Assembly (NCBI RefSeq): GCF_022201045.2
Contig: NC_068564.1
Location: 33,199,001 to 33,263,000 of the forward strand
Length of the DNA: 64,000 bases
Source: Citrus sinensis
Lineage: Eukaryota > Streptophyta > Magnoliopsida > Sapindales > Rutaceae
Direction: 5' to 3'
Positions within the stretch are counted from its first letter, which is position 1. Each line of letters begins with the position of its first letter. The notes beneath the pieces are model-generated. The model saw only the letters and a list, made by a program, of their open reading frames with translations, ran no database searches and had not been told where the DNA came from. The translations under genes were made by a program, and so were the position numbers. Positions 13,624 to 26,013 of this stretch are shown piece after piece.

Positions 13624-15940
13624 TTAAGTTTTGGTTAGTAACATAAATTAATCAAATATCATTGCATAACAGTGCCGCTTACTATAAGGTGAGTAGTAGT
13701 ATTGCTCGTATGGATTTGGGCATTAACAGCGCTGTGTCTACACTTAATTTATGAAATAGGGACGCCCGCGGAGAATGATTATATATAATTAAAATTTTTC
13801 CTACAGTTTGCCACCGACTTTTTCTTTTGTTTGGTTTTGAAGGATACATAAGTAATCATGCACGGTTCACATTGGATTCCCTTGAAAGCATGCAGATCAA
13901 GCGCTTGGAGACATGTCAAGATGGGAGAGACAAAATTTCTGGAGCCTGGAATTATTGTCTGCTTGAGAGCACAACAATGACCAGATTTTGTGCATCAGTA
14001 TGTGTATCTGAGAAGTGGACGCATATAATCTCTCCATCGCGTTTTCTGAAGAATCTGCTTTTCCGAAATGTCGATCAAGCCAGCTATCTAATGCGAGAGA
14101 GACACTGGGATGCATGCATGATACTCGTTAAAAGCACTTCTTTGGATTTTCAGTCTCTAACTTAAAAGTGCTCGTTGTTGGTTGTCGTTTGACTGCAACA
14201 AAAAGAGCTTTTTAACCACTAGACAAGGGTTAAAGGTTATATAACTAAGGAGTACTTAATTTATATAAAAAATTAATGGCAGTGTTGCTTCTATTATGGC
14301 AATAAACATTGTCGTGTCGTTTTTACATGTTTATGCTTTTTTTTTTTTTTTAAAAAAAAGAAACTATTTACGATGGAGGTGCCAAAGAAATAGTCCCACA
14401 TCAATGTAAGATTTAAGAACCTCATAATTCGTAACTAGCTTTTGGGAAATAATTTATAAACAGCAACAGCTTCAATAGGAATCCCAATTAACTCCTCTCA
14501 GCTCTCACCTTTTGTTAGTTGGTCCAATCAATCACCTTTTTAAAAAGAGAGAAGTATGTGTCGAGATTTTCGATCTTCACATGATGTAAAGCAATTAACA
14601 ATTTAAGTTTAAAGTAAACGGTAGGGTCAAGGCGTTTGTTTTCACAAACTTTTTCATAGACTAATGACCACCAAACAGATCCGGCAAACCAGGACACTAA
14701 CTATCATCTAATTATTTTATTCATGTAGATGGACTATTAATTAAATGAGAAAGGGAAATCAAAATTTAATTTTAATGGGTCCAATTACCTCCAATATCTA
14801 ATGAAACGGCGACTTATGATGTTGGCTTGTTGCCATGTAAATTTAAATTTATAGCACATCTCCTCATGAATGTGATATAATAAATTAACACTAAGGATGT
14901 GCTCAATATATAGAGTATAATAAGAGGGAATAGGGTGAGATGTGATATGATTGGGTAAGATAACGTATGATTATATTTAATACTTTCATACATGCTTGGT
15001 GTGGTTCTGGATGAGATTGATTTGTAACAATGATTTTTTTCTGGTCTTATTAAAATTAATCAAAGTAAAATAAATATTTACTCAATCATAGTTTAACTGA
15101 ACAAATAAAAAATCCATTTAATTATAAAATATTTTTGTTTATAGTAATTTATGTTATAATATTACAATTTATAATTTATTGTAATTATAATTAAATAAAA
15201 GTTTTTACATTATTATTCAAACCAATAAAGGTCAATGATATTAATTAAATATAAATCCTAATTTAAATAGAATTCTATTTATTAAACATATTTCCAATAT
15301 CAATATTATAACTATTTAATAGTCTATGATTTTTATCAAAAATTAACTAAATATTTTGAATATTAATTTCAAACTACAAAAATATTTAATAATTTTAAAA
15401 ATTGATTGTGTGTCATCAAAAATTAATAGTGATATTTATTATAATTATTATCTGCGCTATTAAAATCAATAATTTTTTAATTACATTTATCACATATTAT
15501 TATAATTATAATTTTTATAAGTTATTATGTTTGATTGAGTTAACAATATAATCCTAGCCTAAGCCTCATATTTTGTCAGTGGGATAAGAATAACGAATCA
15601 TAACGCATTTTAGCCCTCCAACCATAAGATGAGAAAAAAATTTGTTTCAGATAGGCCAACTATAAACTTTTTTGTCACGTTACCAAACACGCCCTTAACG
15701 TGCGACATTATACTTAACACATACAAAATTTAATATCGTATTTGCAAAATTCGATCTTTCATCTCTTCTGTAGTATTTTTATTAAACCACAATGAATGTA
15801 AGTTTCTCACTCAAGCGGACACCGGCAAGTTTTTTTCTTTACAGATTACAAGATACAAATGATTAGCCCTTTTGCAAAAACCAGATTTAAGTCATAAATT
15901 TACAAGTTTCTGATAATCATATAGCTTTTGATTCAAGCAT
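13624..15940. other. Intergenic region downstream of the oxidoreductase gene
   Basis: No recognised gene. Around 13827-14165 both strands are open and the base composition is less AT-rich, suggesting a decayed gene or repeat fragment, but neither translation resembles a family I know. A possible large MITE (14892-15698) fills much of the remainder. Confidence 0.4.
14892..15698. mobile_element. Possible Harbinger-like non-autonomous element
   Basis: The right end, read outward on the minus strand, is GGGCGTGTTTGGTAACGTG. The left end GGATGTGCTCAATA is a weak match. The flanks are CTAA and TTAA, which would fit a decayed three-base TWA target site. The interior is about 0.8 kb of AT-rich non-coding DNA. 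The phrase equivalent to 'accaaacacgccc' is common at plant MITE ends. The left end is poor, so confidence is low. Confidence 0.3.
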
Positions 15941-16272
15941 TCACTTATGGTACATCATCTCTGAGGCTTCTACATTCTCCTCTTCAAACAACTCTGGATC
16001 CTCTTCAGCAGTAGACATGATGTGAGCAACAGGTCGAACTGTTCATCTTCAGAATGAAAATCTGGCTAGTGAGTTATGTACTAGGACTTTTCTTATAAAT
16101 TAAATTAAATTAAAAAGGGGAAATAAAAACTCAAAAGAAAAGTGTACTCACTTGAGGTTTTCTCAAAGCCCCTGCCGTTTATTCCAAGTCTATGTCTATG
16201 TGGACCTCGAGTGGATGATCAAAAACTTGTATTCCGAGACTACAATCAAAGAGACCACCAATCGAACACTTT
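15941..16272 (-). other. 3' UTR of the oxidoreductase gene, with a possible intron and a small acidic ORF
   Basis: Beyond the TAA at 16275-16273, a good donor on the minus strand (CTCAA then GTGAGT, exon end 16152) and acceptor candidates near 16040-16060 suggest a spliced 3' UTR. Past the acceptor, an ATG at 16018 opens 25 codons to TGA at 15941. The peptide is very acidic (MSTAEEDPELFEEENVEASE, then MMYHK) and looks more coding-like than random AT-rich sequence. It is separated from the main frame by stops. It could be a remnant or alternative C terminus, or chance. Confidence 0.4.
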
Positions 16273-19200
16273 TTAGTACTTCGCGAATCCAGCTGCCTGA
16301 GCTTTCCCCAAAATTGATTCGATGTCAGCAGGGAACAAACCAAAATCTTTTGCCACAGCAAAACCGGCATACATGCCATCCGCTGCTGCACTTACAATCC
16401 CACCAGCATAGCCTGCTCCTTCGCCAACTGGGTAAAGCCCTTTTAAGGATGTGCTCTCGCAAGTCTCATTATTGCGGGGAATCTGAAGCGGACAGCTGGT
16501 CCTTGTCTGCAAGCAAGAATGAAAATTTGATAACAACTGAACAAATTTTGTAAATGTGGAAAAGAAATGCTTTAAAAATTGATAACAAAGAGCAAAAAGC
16601 TCAGGTGGTTGTGCCAAAAAATTCCCACAAATCCCTACCCAATAAAGTAATTACAAAAAGACATGATTCTAAACTAAGAGCTCCCTGCCATTTTTGGCGG
16701 ATGAAAATGCTTCCATGAATTCCAAAAGACATGGAAGCATGGGGACTCAAAAAAAATTCATTATAAAGGGAATATTACTTCATTGCTAAAACAAATTGAA
16801 CAAAAAACTAATAAAAATAGATACCTCTACTCCATGAAGAAGGCCAGTATCTGAGATAAATCCTGGTAACTGGAAAATTTCAAAGTTCAGTGTAAAGAAA
16901 GAAAACTTATGAGATTACCAATAATACATTCATCACAGAAACAAGGCAATAGTAATAAATTTAAGGAAAAAAAAAAGAAAAAAGAAAACCAAATACTAAT
17001 ATAGAGACCTCTTCATCAAACATTGAGATTGAATGCTTCAAAGCATCAGTTAAATGAGTGGGAAACAGCTCATGGAGACTTGCTGCCTTCACTCCTAATC
17101 GATAACTAGATGGGGGCAGGGGTGAGGCTGATAAAACAAGGGCAGAGTCAAGAAAGTTGAAGATTTGGTAAAACAAAGCAGGATTGAGATTAAGAACTTT
17201 CTACCAGATAATTTGTTCTCAAGAAAATCAGTAACTTTCTGTGCAGGTACCACAAAATTTCCTCCTCCCATTATGGCTGCTCTTTGCTCAAATTCCCTCT
17301 GAACAATAAAAGAACATAAATCAAAATTAGCTCTGATTTTGAAGAGAGTATCATCTCTTGAAGCAATATTATGGCAATTTTCCATCAAGGATTTTTTATA
17401 ACTAATATGAAAGTAAAATCCAAAAGCTAAGAAAAGAAAGGATACCTGAAATTTAACTCCTGCAAGAGGTCCATGGAGATCCAAAGTATCAAAATCCTTT
17501 GCTGAGACAGTGACAACAAGTGCTGCATTTGCCCATCTAGATGAACGACGAGAAAATGACATGCCATTGATACATAATTCTAATGGATTAGTACTTGTGA
17601 GAACAATCTGCAATGAACATATATATGGATTAGTAGACAGGAAAAATTATCCAATGGAAGTTTTGTTGGACTCAACAATCCTACAATGTTCAAAATGCAT
17701 CTACATCACAAAGCAGTTCTGAATCCCAATGCCAATTTCTAACAGATTCAAACTTGTCCAATGGCCCCAAAAATTCATCAATTAGATGACTAAATTACAT
17801 GCCAATTTCTTGAGCAATGAAAAGCAATAACATGGAAAACTATGAGATTACCTTTGAGATTATAACCACAAACAAACTACAACAACAAGACTACGACGTT
17901 ATAATCACAAACTACAAATTAAGGTTAAGCAAATAGGAGACCCAGACCTGCCCACCAGGACACATGCAGAAAGAATAGCAACTACGATTTGTAGTCACTA
18001 CACCGGAAAGTGCGTCCCCATCCTCCCCACTGACATACTTGGCAACTTTGTAATCTGCAACTGGTACTTTACCGCGCCCCTTCTGAACCTCCGTAGCCAA
18101 TTCAGAATACTACACGTTTTATACAAATTTAAATTTAACTTTCAACAATAAAAACACTACTTTATTTACTGAAACTCACAGTTAATTTAACTTTCAATAA
18201 TACATTTTTATTTTTATTATTTTGATTACAATACATTTTATTATTTTGATTACAATACATTTTTTTTATTTATTTTGATTTTCCTTTCAAACAAGAAAAT
18301 TCTGTTAATCTAATTATCAATAAAAAACGATGTCCTTGCTTCTGGGCTCAATTTATACATAAGCTAGAAGTTTCTTTTAATTGGCCAAAATAAATTTTAG
18401 AAAATTGAATGGTTCCACGCAATGCCACAGCTTCATAAGTAATCAATCCGAATATTTTAATGAGTTAACTTATTCATTTATTACTTCAACAATAAAGAAT
18501 AGAACACAACCAACCTGTATGCTGTTTATTAGTTCCTGAGGATGCTCCATCCGCAACCCAACCTGTTCAGCCAAATAAATTGATGCAAATAGTAATAATT
18601 CTCTGGCTCACGGATTACAAACCAACAGAAGAAGTAGGAGGAAAGGAAGGGAAGAAAACAGGTGTCAATGTACACATGCACACAAATGATCAATATAGAT
18701 TAAAGGAACTCACAGCAAAATCTTTTGGGACCAAGTTAATGTTATGAGAGACAAGCATTTCATATATGTCACGTGCAGAATGCCCAACAGCCAAAATAAC
18801 TGCATCAAATCCCAATTTCTGAATATCTGACTGTGAATTGTCTTTTGAATCAGAAACTTTGACTCCAACAATACGCGCATTCTCTATGAGTAGATCATCT
18901 ACCCTTGTTCCAAACTTGATTGTAACCTAATTGTGTTGAAAAAATAATAATTAATGAAGCAAAACACAGTCTTTGTAATGCCTAATATGTGGGATTAACT
19001 TCTGATATGAAAAAGGAACTCACACCCAGTCTCTGTAAATGTTGGCGAAAGTTGCGTAGCAATGGAATCAACCTATCAGTTCCCAGATGAGGCTTCCCAT
19101 CAACCAGGATATTTGCTGGAGCACCAAAGTGAACTAAAGTGTTCATCACCTAAGATGAAAATAACCGAGAGTCAGTCCTTAAATCTCTATTGGAGCACTA

Positions 19201-21709
19201 AGTACCAATTTCCCCAAAGTTGCTTCCACCATAGATCTCCCTCAAGATCAAAAACTGAAAAGTTGGACAAATTTGGAAACAAAAAAGGCGTTTTCATGAC
19301 AACAAAAAGTCATTCCCAGAAATCAAGAAAAGAAGGAATGAACAAGTGTAAAATCCATAAACTGCAACTTTTAGTGCAAACCAAAATCATTGAGAAGATA
19401 CAGAATTGAAAAAGTAATAGTTCTGACCGCCAAAACACTGTTGCTGTTTCTTCCAATTCTAGTTACCAGCTTTCCATCACTCCAGGTACCTGCACCACCC
19501 TGCCATGGATAAGTCCTTAAATAATAGCAACCAAAAATATCTTCTGAGAGATGTAATGAGAAAATAACTAAAAAATTCAGATTAGCTTTTCTGGAAATAA
19601 CTGAATTTGGGGATGCACATCCATATAAATAAAAGAATAGCAAGGCATAACTCCTATAACAAACTTCTTATGATTTTATGCTGAAGCATAAATATCGTAC
19701 ATATTTAGGCAAAACAGCAGTGAAGATCAGTCAATCTAAAACATCATGCTAACTACTTCTTGATATTCTAGTATATTTCTGATATTGATACAATTTTCAA
19801 GGGAGCCACAACATCACGAGACTCACAAAAACAAGAAAATTTGAAAGGCTTGGGATAATAGTTCTGAATGAAAATAGAAGATAAAATTCAACAATCAACT
19901 TTCCATTAATTTCCAAATGTAGATTATCAACTATTAATAAATAACCAATTCTAGAAAAGAAAGCAATAGCTAAGGTTGTACGATATGAAATAAATGAAGT
20001 GATTCACAAATATTATTTGTCAGATCAAATGGCAAAAGAATTCAATAACAATTCAATCAGTATAATGGTCATAAACTTCCATAATTCAACAGTAGAAATC
20101 ACCATTTGAGGTATTAAAACAATCTTTGGCAAAAATACTAAAAGACTCAAGATATTACCTCCCCAAAGCAAAAATTGCTCTCCATTTCTAACATCCGACG
20201 AACTACTAAAGCGCCAATGTCACGCCCCCTTTGTTCAACTGCTTGACCTCTTTCTATTAAGGTGACATCTGCACCAAGTTCTGCGAGAACTAGAGAAGCA
20301 AACAAGCCAGATGGACCACCACCCACAACTGCAACTTTTGGTTTTCTGGTTCTTGGATAATTGTACAATCCCTCAGACCCAGAAGAAATTTCTTTTCTCA
20401 ACAATGTATCATCACTGACTTTTTTACAATCATGTATTATGTTGATCAAGTCACCAGAAGCTCTTTTGTCAAGCATATGCTCTACAGACCCAACTTTTGC
20501 CTCCAACCGCGAAATGAAATCCCAAGTACGAGGCTCTAGATCCAAAAGTTTACTGACATCCATGTCCACCGTATAAACAAACTTGGGCTCCTTTAATACC
20601 TGAAAATGATCAATAAGCCAAATTGATAGGACACAATTACATCTAAAACTAAATCATTTATAATGTTAATCATTTTGCAGCACTTATTGAAGACCTTACC
20701 ATACATGATACAATAATACAGGTGTTTGATGGGTTGTGAAAAACAGCTAGAGAGTATAAAAGGTCAAAGTAATTGAAGTAAATATTTCCAGAGCAAAACA
20801 GCTAGTATTGACAATTGAAACAAGGAGTATATTTAGCTGTACTTTTGCAGAAAGCTTCTTTTGAGTAAAAAATGTATCCAACAAAACTCCTCAAATTGAG
20901 TACTTTTTCAGAAATTACTTATGAATTATTTTTCTAGAAAGCACTTACAAAAAACTTTTTAAACCAGCACATTGTCAAATACCTTACAAGAAAGCACTTT
21001 CTTTCCGGAAAAGCACGTATCAAGTACTTGTAAAAAGCCATTTCTAAGTGTTTTATCCATTTTTTTTAATAATAGAAACACTGATATCTTCTTCACTCCA
21101 TGTAAATTATGTCATTAAAAATTTTAAAATATTTAAACAAAATGCACATTTACACATTAAAACAGCTCAGAAGTTACAAAAAGAAAAAAAGCATATAAAT
21201 TTGCCAATATCACATACCTTTCTTGCATCAAACGATTTCCTTACCACCGTAAAAGCCTCCGCTGGCAGCATGGAAGCAACCTAATACACACCACACAGTA
21301 ACAGTATACAAACTCCATCACAAGAAAAAAATAAGAAAATAAAAAGAAAAAGTTATTATGACTTAAAAATTACCGGAAATTCGAGAACTTTGGTGATCTC
21401 ATCGAGCAAGGCGTGGGAGACACCGATGAAGTCCTTGCCGGGGTCCTTGTGGACCGGAACAGCGAGCTTCGATAACCTCCAAAAGCCTTCGAATTTGTTA
21501 TTGACATCATTGAGGACTTGCTTGTGCTTCTGTTTCAGCTTTTTCTTCTCCGATGGATATCTCTGTTTCCCAGTTCTTTTGGCGCAGCGGATTGCCGGCA
21601 CTGTTTGGTTACGAGAACGCAAATGTCTTGTTCTTGGAGTGGAACAACAGCTATAATAAGGAAGAGCCAGGGACAGGAATCCGGAGTGAAGCTTCAGGTT
21701 CAGGGACAT
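16273..21709 (-). CDS. PDE327: FAD-dependent oxidoreductase, PDE327/At4g30720-like (704 aa, 13 exons)
   Basis: Minus-strand exons: 21709-21374, 21280-21218, 20599-20159, 19499-19428, 19149-19024, 18926-18714, 18562-18515, 18109-17948, 17607-17446, 17298-17205, 17127-17009, 16869-16825, 16506-16273. They sum to 705 codons including TAA. Frame is kept throughout, with one phase-1 junction between exons 10 and 11. Residues 1 to about 45 are Ser, Leu and Arg rich, like a plastid transit peptide. The dinucleotide-binding motif KVAVVGGGPSGLFASLVLAE lies near residue 220, ending in IERG. Later come GGAGTWSDGKLVTRIGR, a Rossmann-like FDAVILAVGHSARD, CSFCMCPGG-like SFCMCPGGQ and the C-terminal GLYPVGEGAGYAGGIVSAAADG. 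In Arabidopsis, At4g30720 (PIGMENT DEFECTIVE 327) is needed for embryo and plastid development; its substrate is not known to me. Bacterial relatives are annotated as FAD-dependent dehydrogenases. Synteny supports the assignment. Confidence 0.9.
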
Positions 21710-23563
21710 GGCGAGAAGCCAACTAGTGAAGCGAAGTCGCCAGGTGTTACGCTTCAGGTTTGGGATAAGTGAAAGGAAGCTTTTATATTATTATTATTAT
21801 TCAATATTTTAGGAGTTTTTTTTTTTCTATCTATTTATTTTAATGCAAAATTCCGTAAATTACATAAATTTTAAAAATGAGTGAGTAATGCCATTGCCAG
21901 GCTTCACTTCATATCACTTGGCTCAGCTCAGATTTGAAATTTTTATATTCATTTAAATAATAATGTCTCTAAATCTTAATAAGGGTGTTGCCTACCTCAC
22001 AACATCAACAGTTAATTAAGGTCGATTAATCGAAGTAGTAAGCTCCGTGACAAGGATCAATCGTCACTTGTGTCGAACTACATTTATAAAGGAGAGAAAA
22101 ACAAAACAAAACAAAAATGAAATGTATGCTACCCATAACATAACTTCTCCATGCAAAAGGTTACAGAGCCTCTAATTTTATCCTCAGTACTTTTTTATTT
22201 GACAACCTCTTCAGTATCTCGATCCTTCCAAGGGCAATTGACAGTGAAGCCCTTCTATTTGATCTGCACACATCATAAGCAAATTATATTAGAAAACACA
22301 AGCAAAGTCACAATTTCAAATATGACAAAGAAAGTAGTATTAAACCCACTCCCAGCCCATGAAGAAATGAAAAACTCACACAGCCATCCAAATTACTTGG
22401 CATCTCCTAACCCACGATTTATGTTATCGTTGATAGCTTCTCATATTCCACCAAGTCGCCAAAATTAATTGGATGGCTGCTTCGTACAACATGCATGAAT
22501 GACGCCGATTAATAAATTACTAGAAGATACGTGCACGAACGCTTCGCCTGAAAAAAGAGGGAAAGGGCAAGATGATTGAGCATTCAGCCAAACTATTGTG
22601 TTATAACTTGACTTCAACTCTCAGGATAGCTGCGATGAGTTGAAAATGGGGACATATCTCCAGATTTAGCGCCCATTCCTTAAAAATGTTTTACAAAGAT
22701 TTCATCTAAAATACTTATCTCTGAAGTGAAACCACCAGAACGAGTGAGCTAAGAACAGTGAAAGAAATTTTTTCAACACCACATTGTTTGTCCGCTTTCT
22801 CATTGACAGGAGCAAAACCTCAAGAATCAATGTACTCCAACCAAGACAAATTGCCAGAGGTAATCCATAATGTTCTTCAGTATCCAGATTGAGAATAAAC
22901 AGAGAACTCACCAATTATGATGAGAACATTATAGAAAAGCAAAGACGTATATAATACTTGATGTGTATTTCCACAACAAAGGCTCCAAATAACTTACCTT
23001 GGAATGTGATTGCATAGATGGAATCTGCCAAACAGGAACAAAATTTGATGCCTGATGTTATCAGCAACACCCCATTCAATGTCTAGAGAATAAATGATAT
23101 GGCGGAAAAAGTACATAAGTTGATCAAAAGTGTATTCACCTTTGGAAGCTGTCCATGCTGTAATGAATTCAAACATATATCAAAATATGAGCAATCTAGT
23201 CTGATGTGTACCCCTGATACCCAACTGAATGATAATGAGATTTTAAGAACAATTAACTCATAGCACACAAAAAAGAACTGAACCATCAAATACATTGCAG
23301 TGACTAATGAAAAGCCATGAAAATACTGCAGTGATCAACCAAAGCCATTTTGGCAACAAATATCTTTCAGTTGAAAGTCTGATACATCGATTAATTAATA
23401 CACAATAAATAGAATTATACAAAGAGCTCTTTATTTGAAAAATTAGACAGTCCTCTTCTGAGAAATATTAATAATAATAATAATATGAATCTTCCACCAG
23501 AAACCAAAGCAGCATAATCAAAGCAACACATCCTACGAAAGTGCGCATAAACCAACCGCCACA
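21710..23563. other. Intergenic: PDE327 promoter and V-ATPase D 3' flank
   Basis: No gene is recognised in 1.85 kb. The left part must hold the promoter of the oxidoreductase gene, including an ATT repeat near 21787-21801. The right part is the 3' flank of the V-ATPase D gene. Short minus-strand open frames at 22702-23295 encode nothing I recognise. Confidence 0.5.
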
Positions 23564-24343
23564 TCAGAAAATAATATCCTCATCCTTTTCCCCTGCAGAT
23601 AACAAGTTCTGAGCAGACTTAATTGAAATTCCTTTCTGCAAAGATACCTTCTCGGCAAACTGCTCCTCAACAAACTGCTTGGAAGAAGCAAGCTGTCTCT
23701 CGATTTCCCTCTTCTTATATCCTTGAATCTTCTTCAAGCGAAAGAAATCCTCTCTTTCAAGCTCATCCAACTCCCCCTTAATGTAAGTGATAGTATTCTC
23801 CAATCTAGGCTTGACTACATTCTCCAAAGCATTAACCCTGCGGTTTGTGGTCTTAATCGCCTCATCCAGCGTCAAAAACGAAGTTTGAAGAGAAGCAAGC
23901 TCGACAAGAAGCTCAATGGCTTTCACATAAGCAGCACGACACTGTTGCACTTGTTGCCCACCTCTAGCCAATCCTGTAAGATCATTCTTGGTCTCGCCAT
24001 CAGTGAAGTACTCAAACTTTGGAATCTTAACACCTGCAATATTCTCTTGACGGGATCGAACTTTAATAGAAGCATTTTGCACATTCTCAAGAACAATGTG
24101 CTTGATGTTTTCGCCAGCAACATACTTGGCCTCAATCAGGGCAAAGGAAGAATCTTTCATAACTTCTCCCATCGATTCCTTCGTAGTCACGATATTCTTA
24201 AGGATCTGACGAAACTGAACAGTTAAAGCATCACTCTTCTTCTTCAAAAGGGCATGCCCTCTTGTAGCACCAACAAGCCTACTTTTCATAACCCCTAGCA
24301 TTGTCACTGTGGGAACCACAGTCAACCGCTGGTTTTGCGCCAT
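23564..24343 (-). CDS. VHA-D: V-type proton ATPase subunit D (259 aa)
   Basis: A single uninterrupted coding exon runs from ATG at 24343 to the stop at 23564. Subunit D is the central-stalk (rotor axle) component of the V1 sector. With subunit F it couples ATP hydrolysis in the A3B3 head to proton pumping across vacuolar and endosomal membranes. The protein begins MAQNQRLTVVPTVTMLGVMK and carries the family blocks LVGATRGHALLKKKSDAL, VRSRQENIAGVKIPKF, GLARGGQQVQQCR and TNRRVNALENVVKPRLENTI, with the FRLKKIQGYKKREIER region near residue 205. Long N- and C-terminal helices fit the antiparallel coiled coil of the rotor. Length is close to the Arabidopsis protein (about 261 aa, At3g58730). The intronless coding region is typical of plant VHA-D. 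No defects are seen. Confidence 0.97.
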   Translation of the reverse strand: MAQNQRLTVVPTVTMLGVMKSRLVGATRGHALLKKKSDALTVQFRQILKNIVTTKESMGEVMKDSSFALIEAKYVAGENIKHIVLENVQNASIKVRSRQENIAGVKIPKFEYFTDGETKNDLTGLARGGQQVQQCRAAYVKAIELLVELASLQTSFLTLDEAIKTTNRRVNALENVVKPRLENTITYIKGELDELEREDFFRLKKIQGYKKREIERQLASSKQFVEEQFAEKVSLQKGISIKSAQNLLSAGEKDEDIIF

Positions 24344-24835
24344 CTTTCCAAATTATCTAGTAAAATTAAACTCCCCCAAATAAATAAAGTAAAATGAAAC
24401 AAACTTCTCCATGAATAACAATATTTCGGTTACATTTTGTTCATAACTTCTAAGAATTTAAACTTGATGAATTCAAATTAAGAGTCACAGAAAAACAAAT
24501 CACAATTTGGATAATTTAGTCGTAAAAAAATAATGAACAATGATAAAGATAATCACAGAATTAAACTACTAAAGCACAAAATTCGCAAAATTTTCATAAA
24601 GTTTAGGTTTTTGATTACCTGATCCAAATATTAGGGAGTTTAAGATTCCGCGAAAGGCCGATCCGATGAGATCAAATGGAACCCTAACTCCGGTTTAAGT
24701 GAAAGATCGAATTTGGCTCCAGAGAAAATTAGCGAGAAAAATTTAAAAGGGTCCAGAACTGACACTGGTGGTTTTTTTGAGAGGAAGAGTAGATGAGAGG
24801 TTCTCATGAGAAACGACTGCGTTTTGTGCAATCAA
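24344..24835 (-). promoter_or_regulatory. V-ATPase D leader with a 5' UTR intron
   Basis: Reading toward the ATG, a donor (GATCAG then GTAATC, exon end 24619) and an acceptor (TTTTACTAG, exon start 24356) enclose an AT-rich intron of 262 bp just before the coding exon. The leader exon upstream of 24619 is less AT-rich and reaches to about 24800. This is inferred from splice consensus and composition only. Confidence 0.55.
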
Positions 24836-26013
24836 ATGATTGTGCAAATCGCGGTAGCCAAATGTGGCCCAATTAAGACAATTATCGTGTTTAGAGTTGG
24901 GTCGTACTATTCATCCCCATATTTTATAACTGATTTATTAAAAAGGAAATGCAAACATGAAATACTTTTGTAATTTCAGTTACTTTATCTATAACACATA
25001 CAAATATATAAATTAGAGATATACATATACACACACACTTTTAATTAACCTAACATCAATAATCCTCTCTTCACCTATATGAGTGGGGAGATTCAGACCC
25101 AAATCTCTTATTTTTAACACAACGAATTCTACTCACCCTATTAATTTGGCAACCTAGATTCACAAAAATTTAAACTTTGAAAATGATATATACATGTCAC
25201 AATAGTTTAAATATATAATTTATAAAATTATATAAAAGCTCAAATTATGAGATAAATTTTGTTAGGAAAGTAAAAAAATTCTTATTTCGTATTTCTATTT
25301 ATTTTTATCAATAATCAATCATCAATTTAAATTTATATTAAAAAAACTTAAATCAAGAGAGAAGCTTTTACGAATAATTGAATACAATACATCACAGACG
25401 CACGTGAGTTCTAAAAGCTCAAATCAAAAATAAGATTTTAACACATCCCAATTTCCCTTTCTATAAGCCTTGAATCTTCTCCATCATCATTTTCTATATC
25501 TATATACACACTCTTGGGAATTCCTTCTTATAAACATGGATTTCTATAATAATCTCTACTTACTTAATTCTTTCTAATTAATTAAGATGAATAAATTCGT
25601 ATGCGCATACGTATTTATTATTTCACTTGCATGTGTAATTACTTGCATTTTTTGTGTTATGTTAGTTGTTTCTTTTAATTAAAGAGTAAGCCTTACTATT
25701 TCATCACTCGATAAAAATTATCTTCTGTATTTAAAATCTTATTTTTAAAATTCATAAATGTTTTAAGAAAGAAATTAACTAGCTAGCAGCTTCAATTAGC
25801 TAGTCTAGAACTAGAAATGTACATGAGTGATTTTTCTCAATCTCCAAAAAGGAAACTAAATTACATTTCTTCTTCAGGACACACTAATTAATCGCATCGC
25901 ATCACATCACATGTATGGTGGCTTACGATATTTATCGTTCTTCCAACTCGGAAATGTATATATATATATATATATATCCCCGGCCCTACTCACCCAACTC
26001 ACTCATATATCAT
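24836..26013. other. Intergenic between V-ATPase D and the CHX gene
   Basis: AT-rich sequence without a gene. It should include the V-ATPase D promoter on the left and the 3' UTR of the antiporter gene on the right. A TA microsatellite lies at about 25956-25977. Confidence 0.5.

Noticed and set aside
13827..14165. Overlapping open frames on both strands at 13.83-14.17 kb
   Set aside because: Neither translation (112 aa plus, 72 aa minus) shows a family motif, introns or conserved features. It may be a decayed fragment, but I cannot support a gene.
20700..21060. Possible MITE in intron 2 of the oxidoreductase gene
   Set aside because: The AAGCACTT-rich text resembles plant MITE interiors, but I could not define inverted ends or a target duplication.
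22702..23295. Hydrophobic minus-strand frames downstream of V-ATPase D
   Set aside because: Short, AT-driven and without known similarity. They are more likely 3' flank or UTR sequence.
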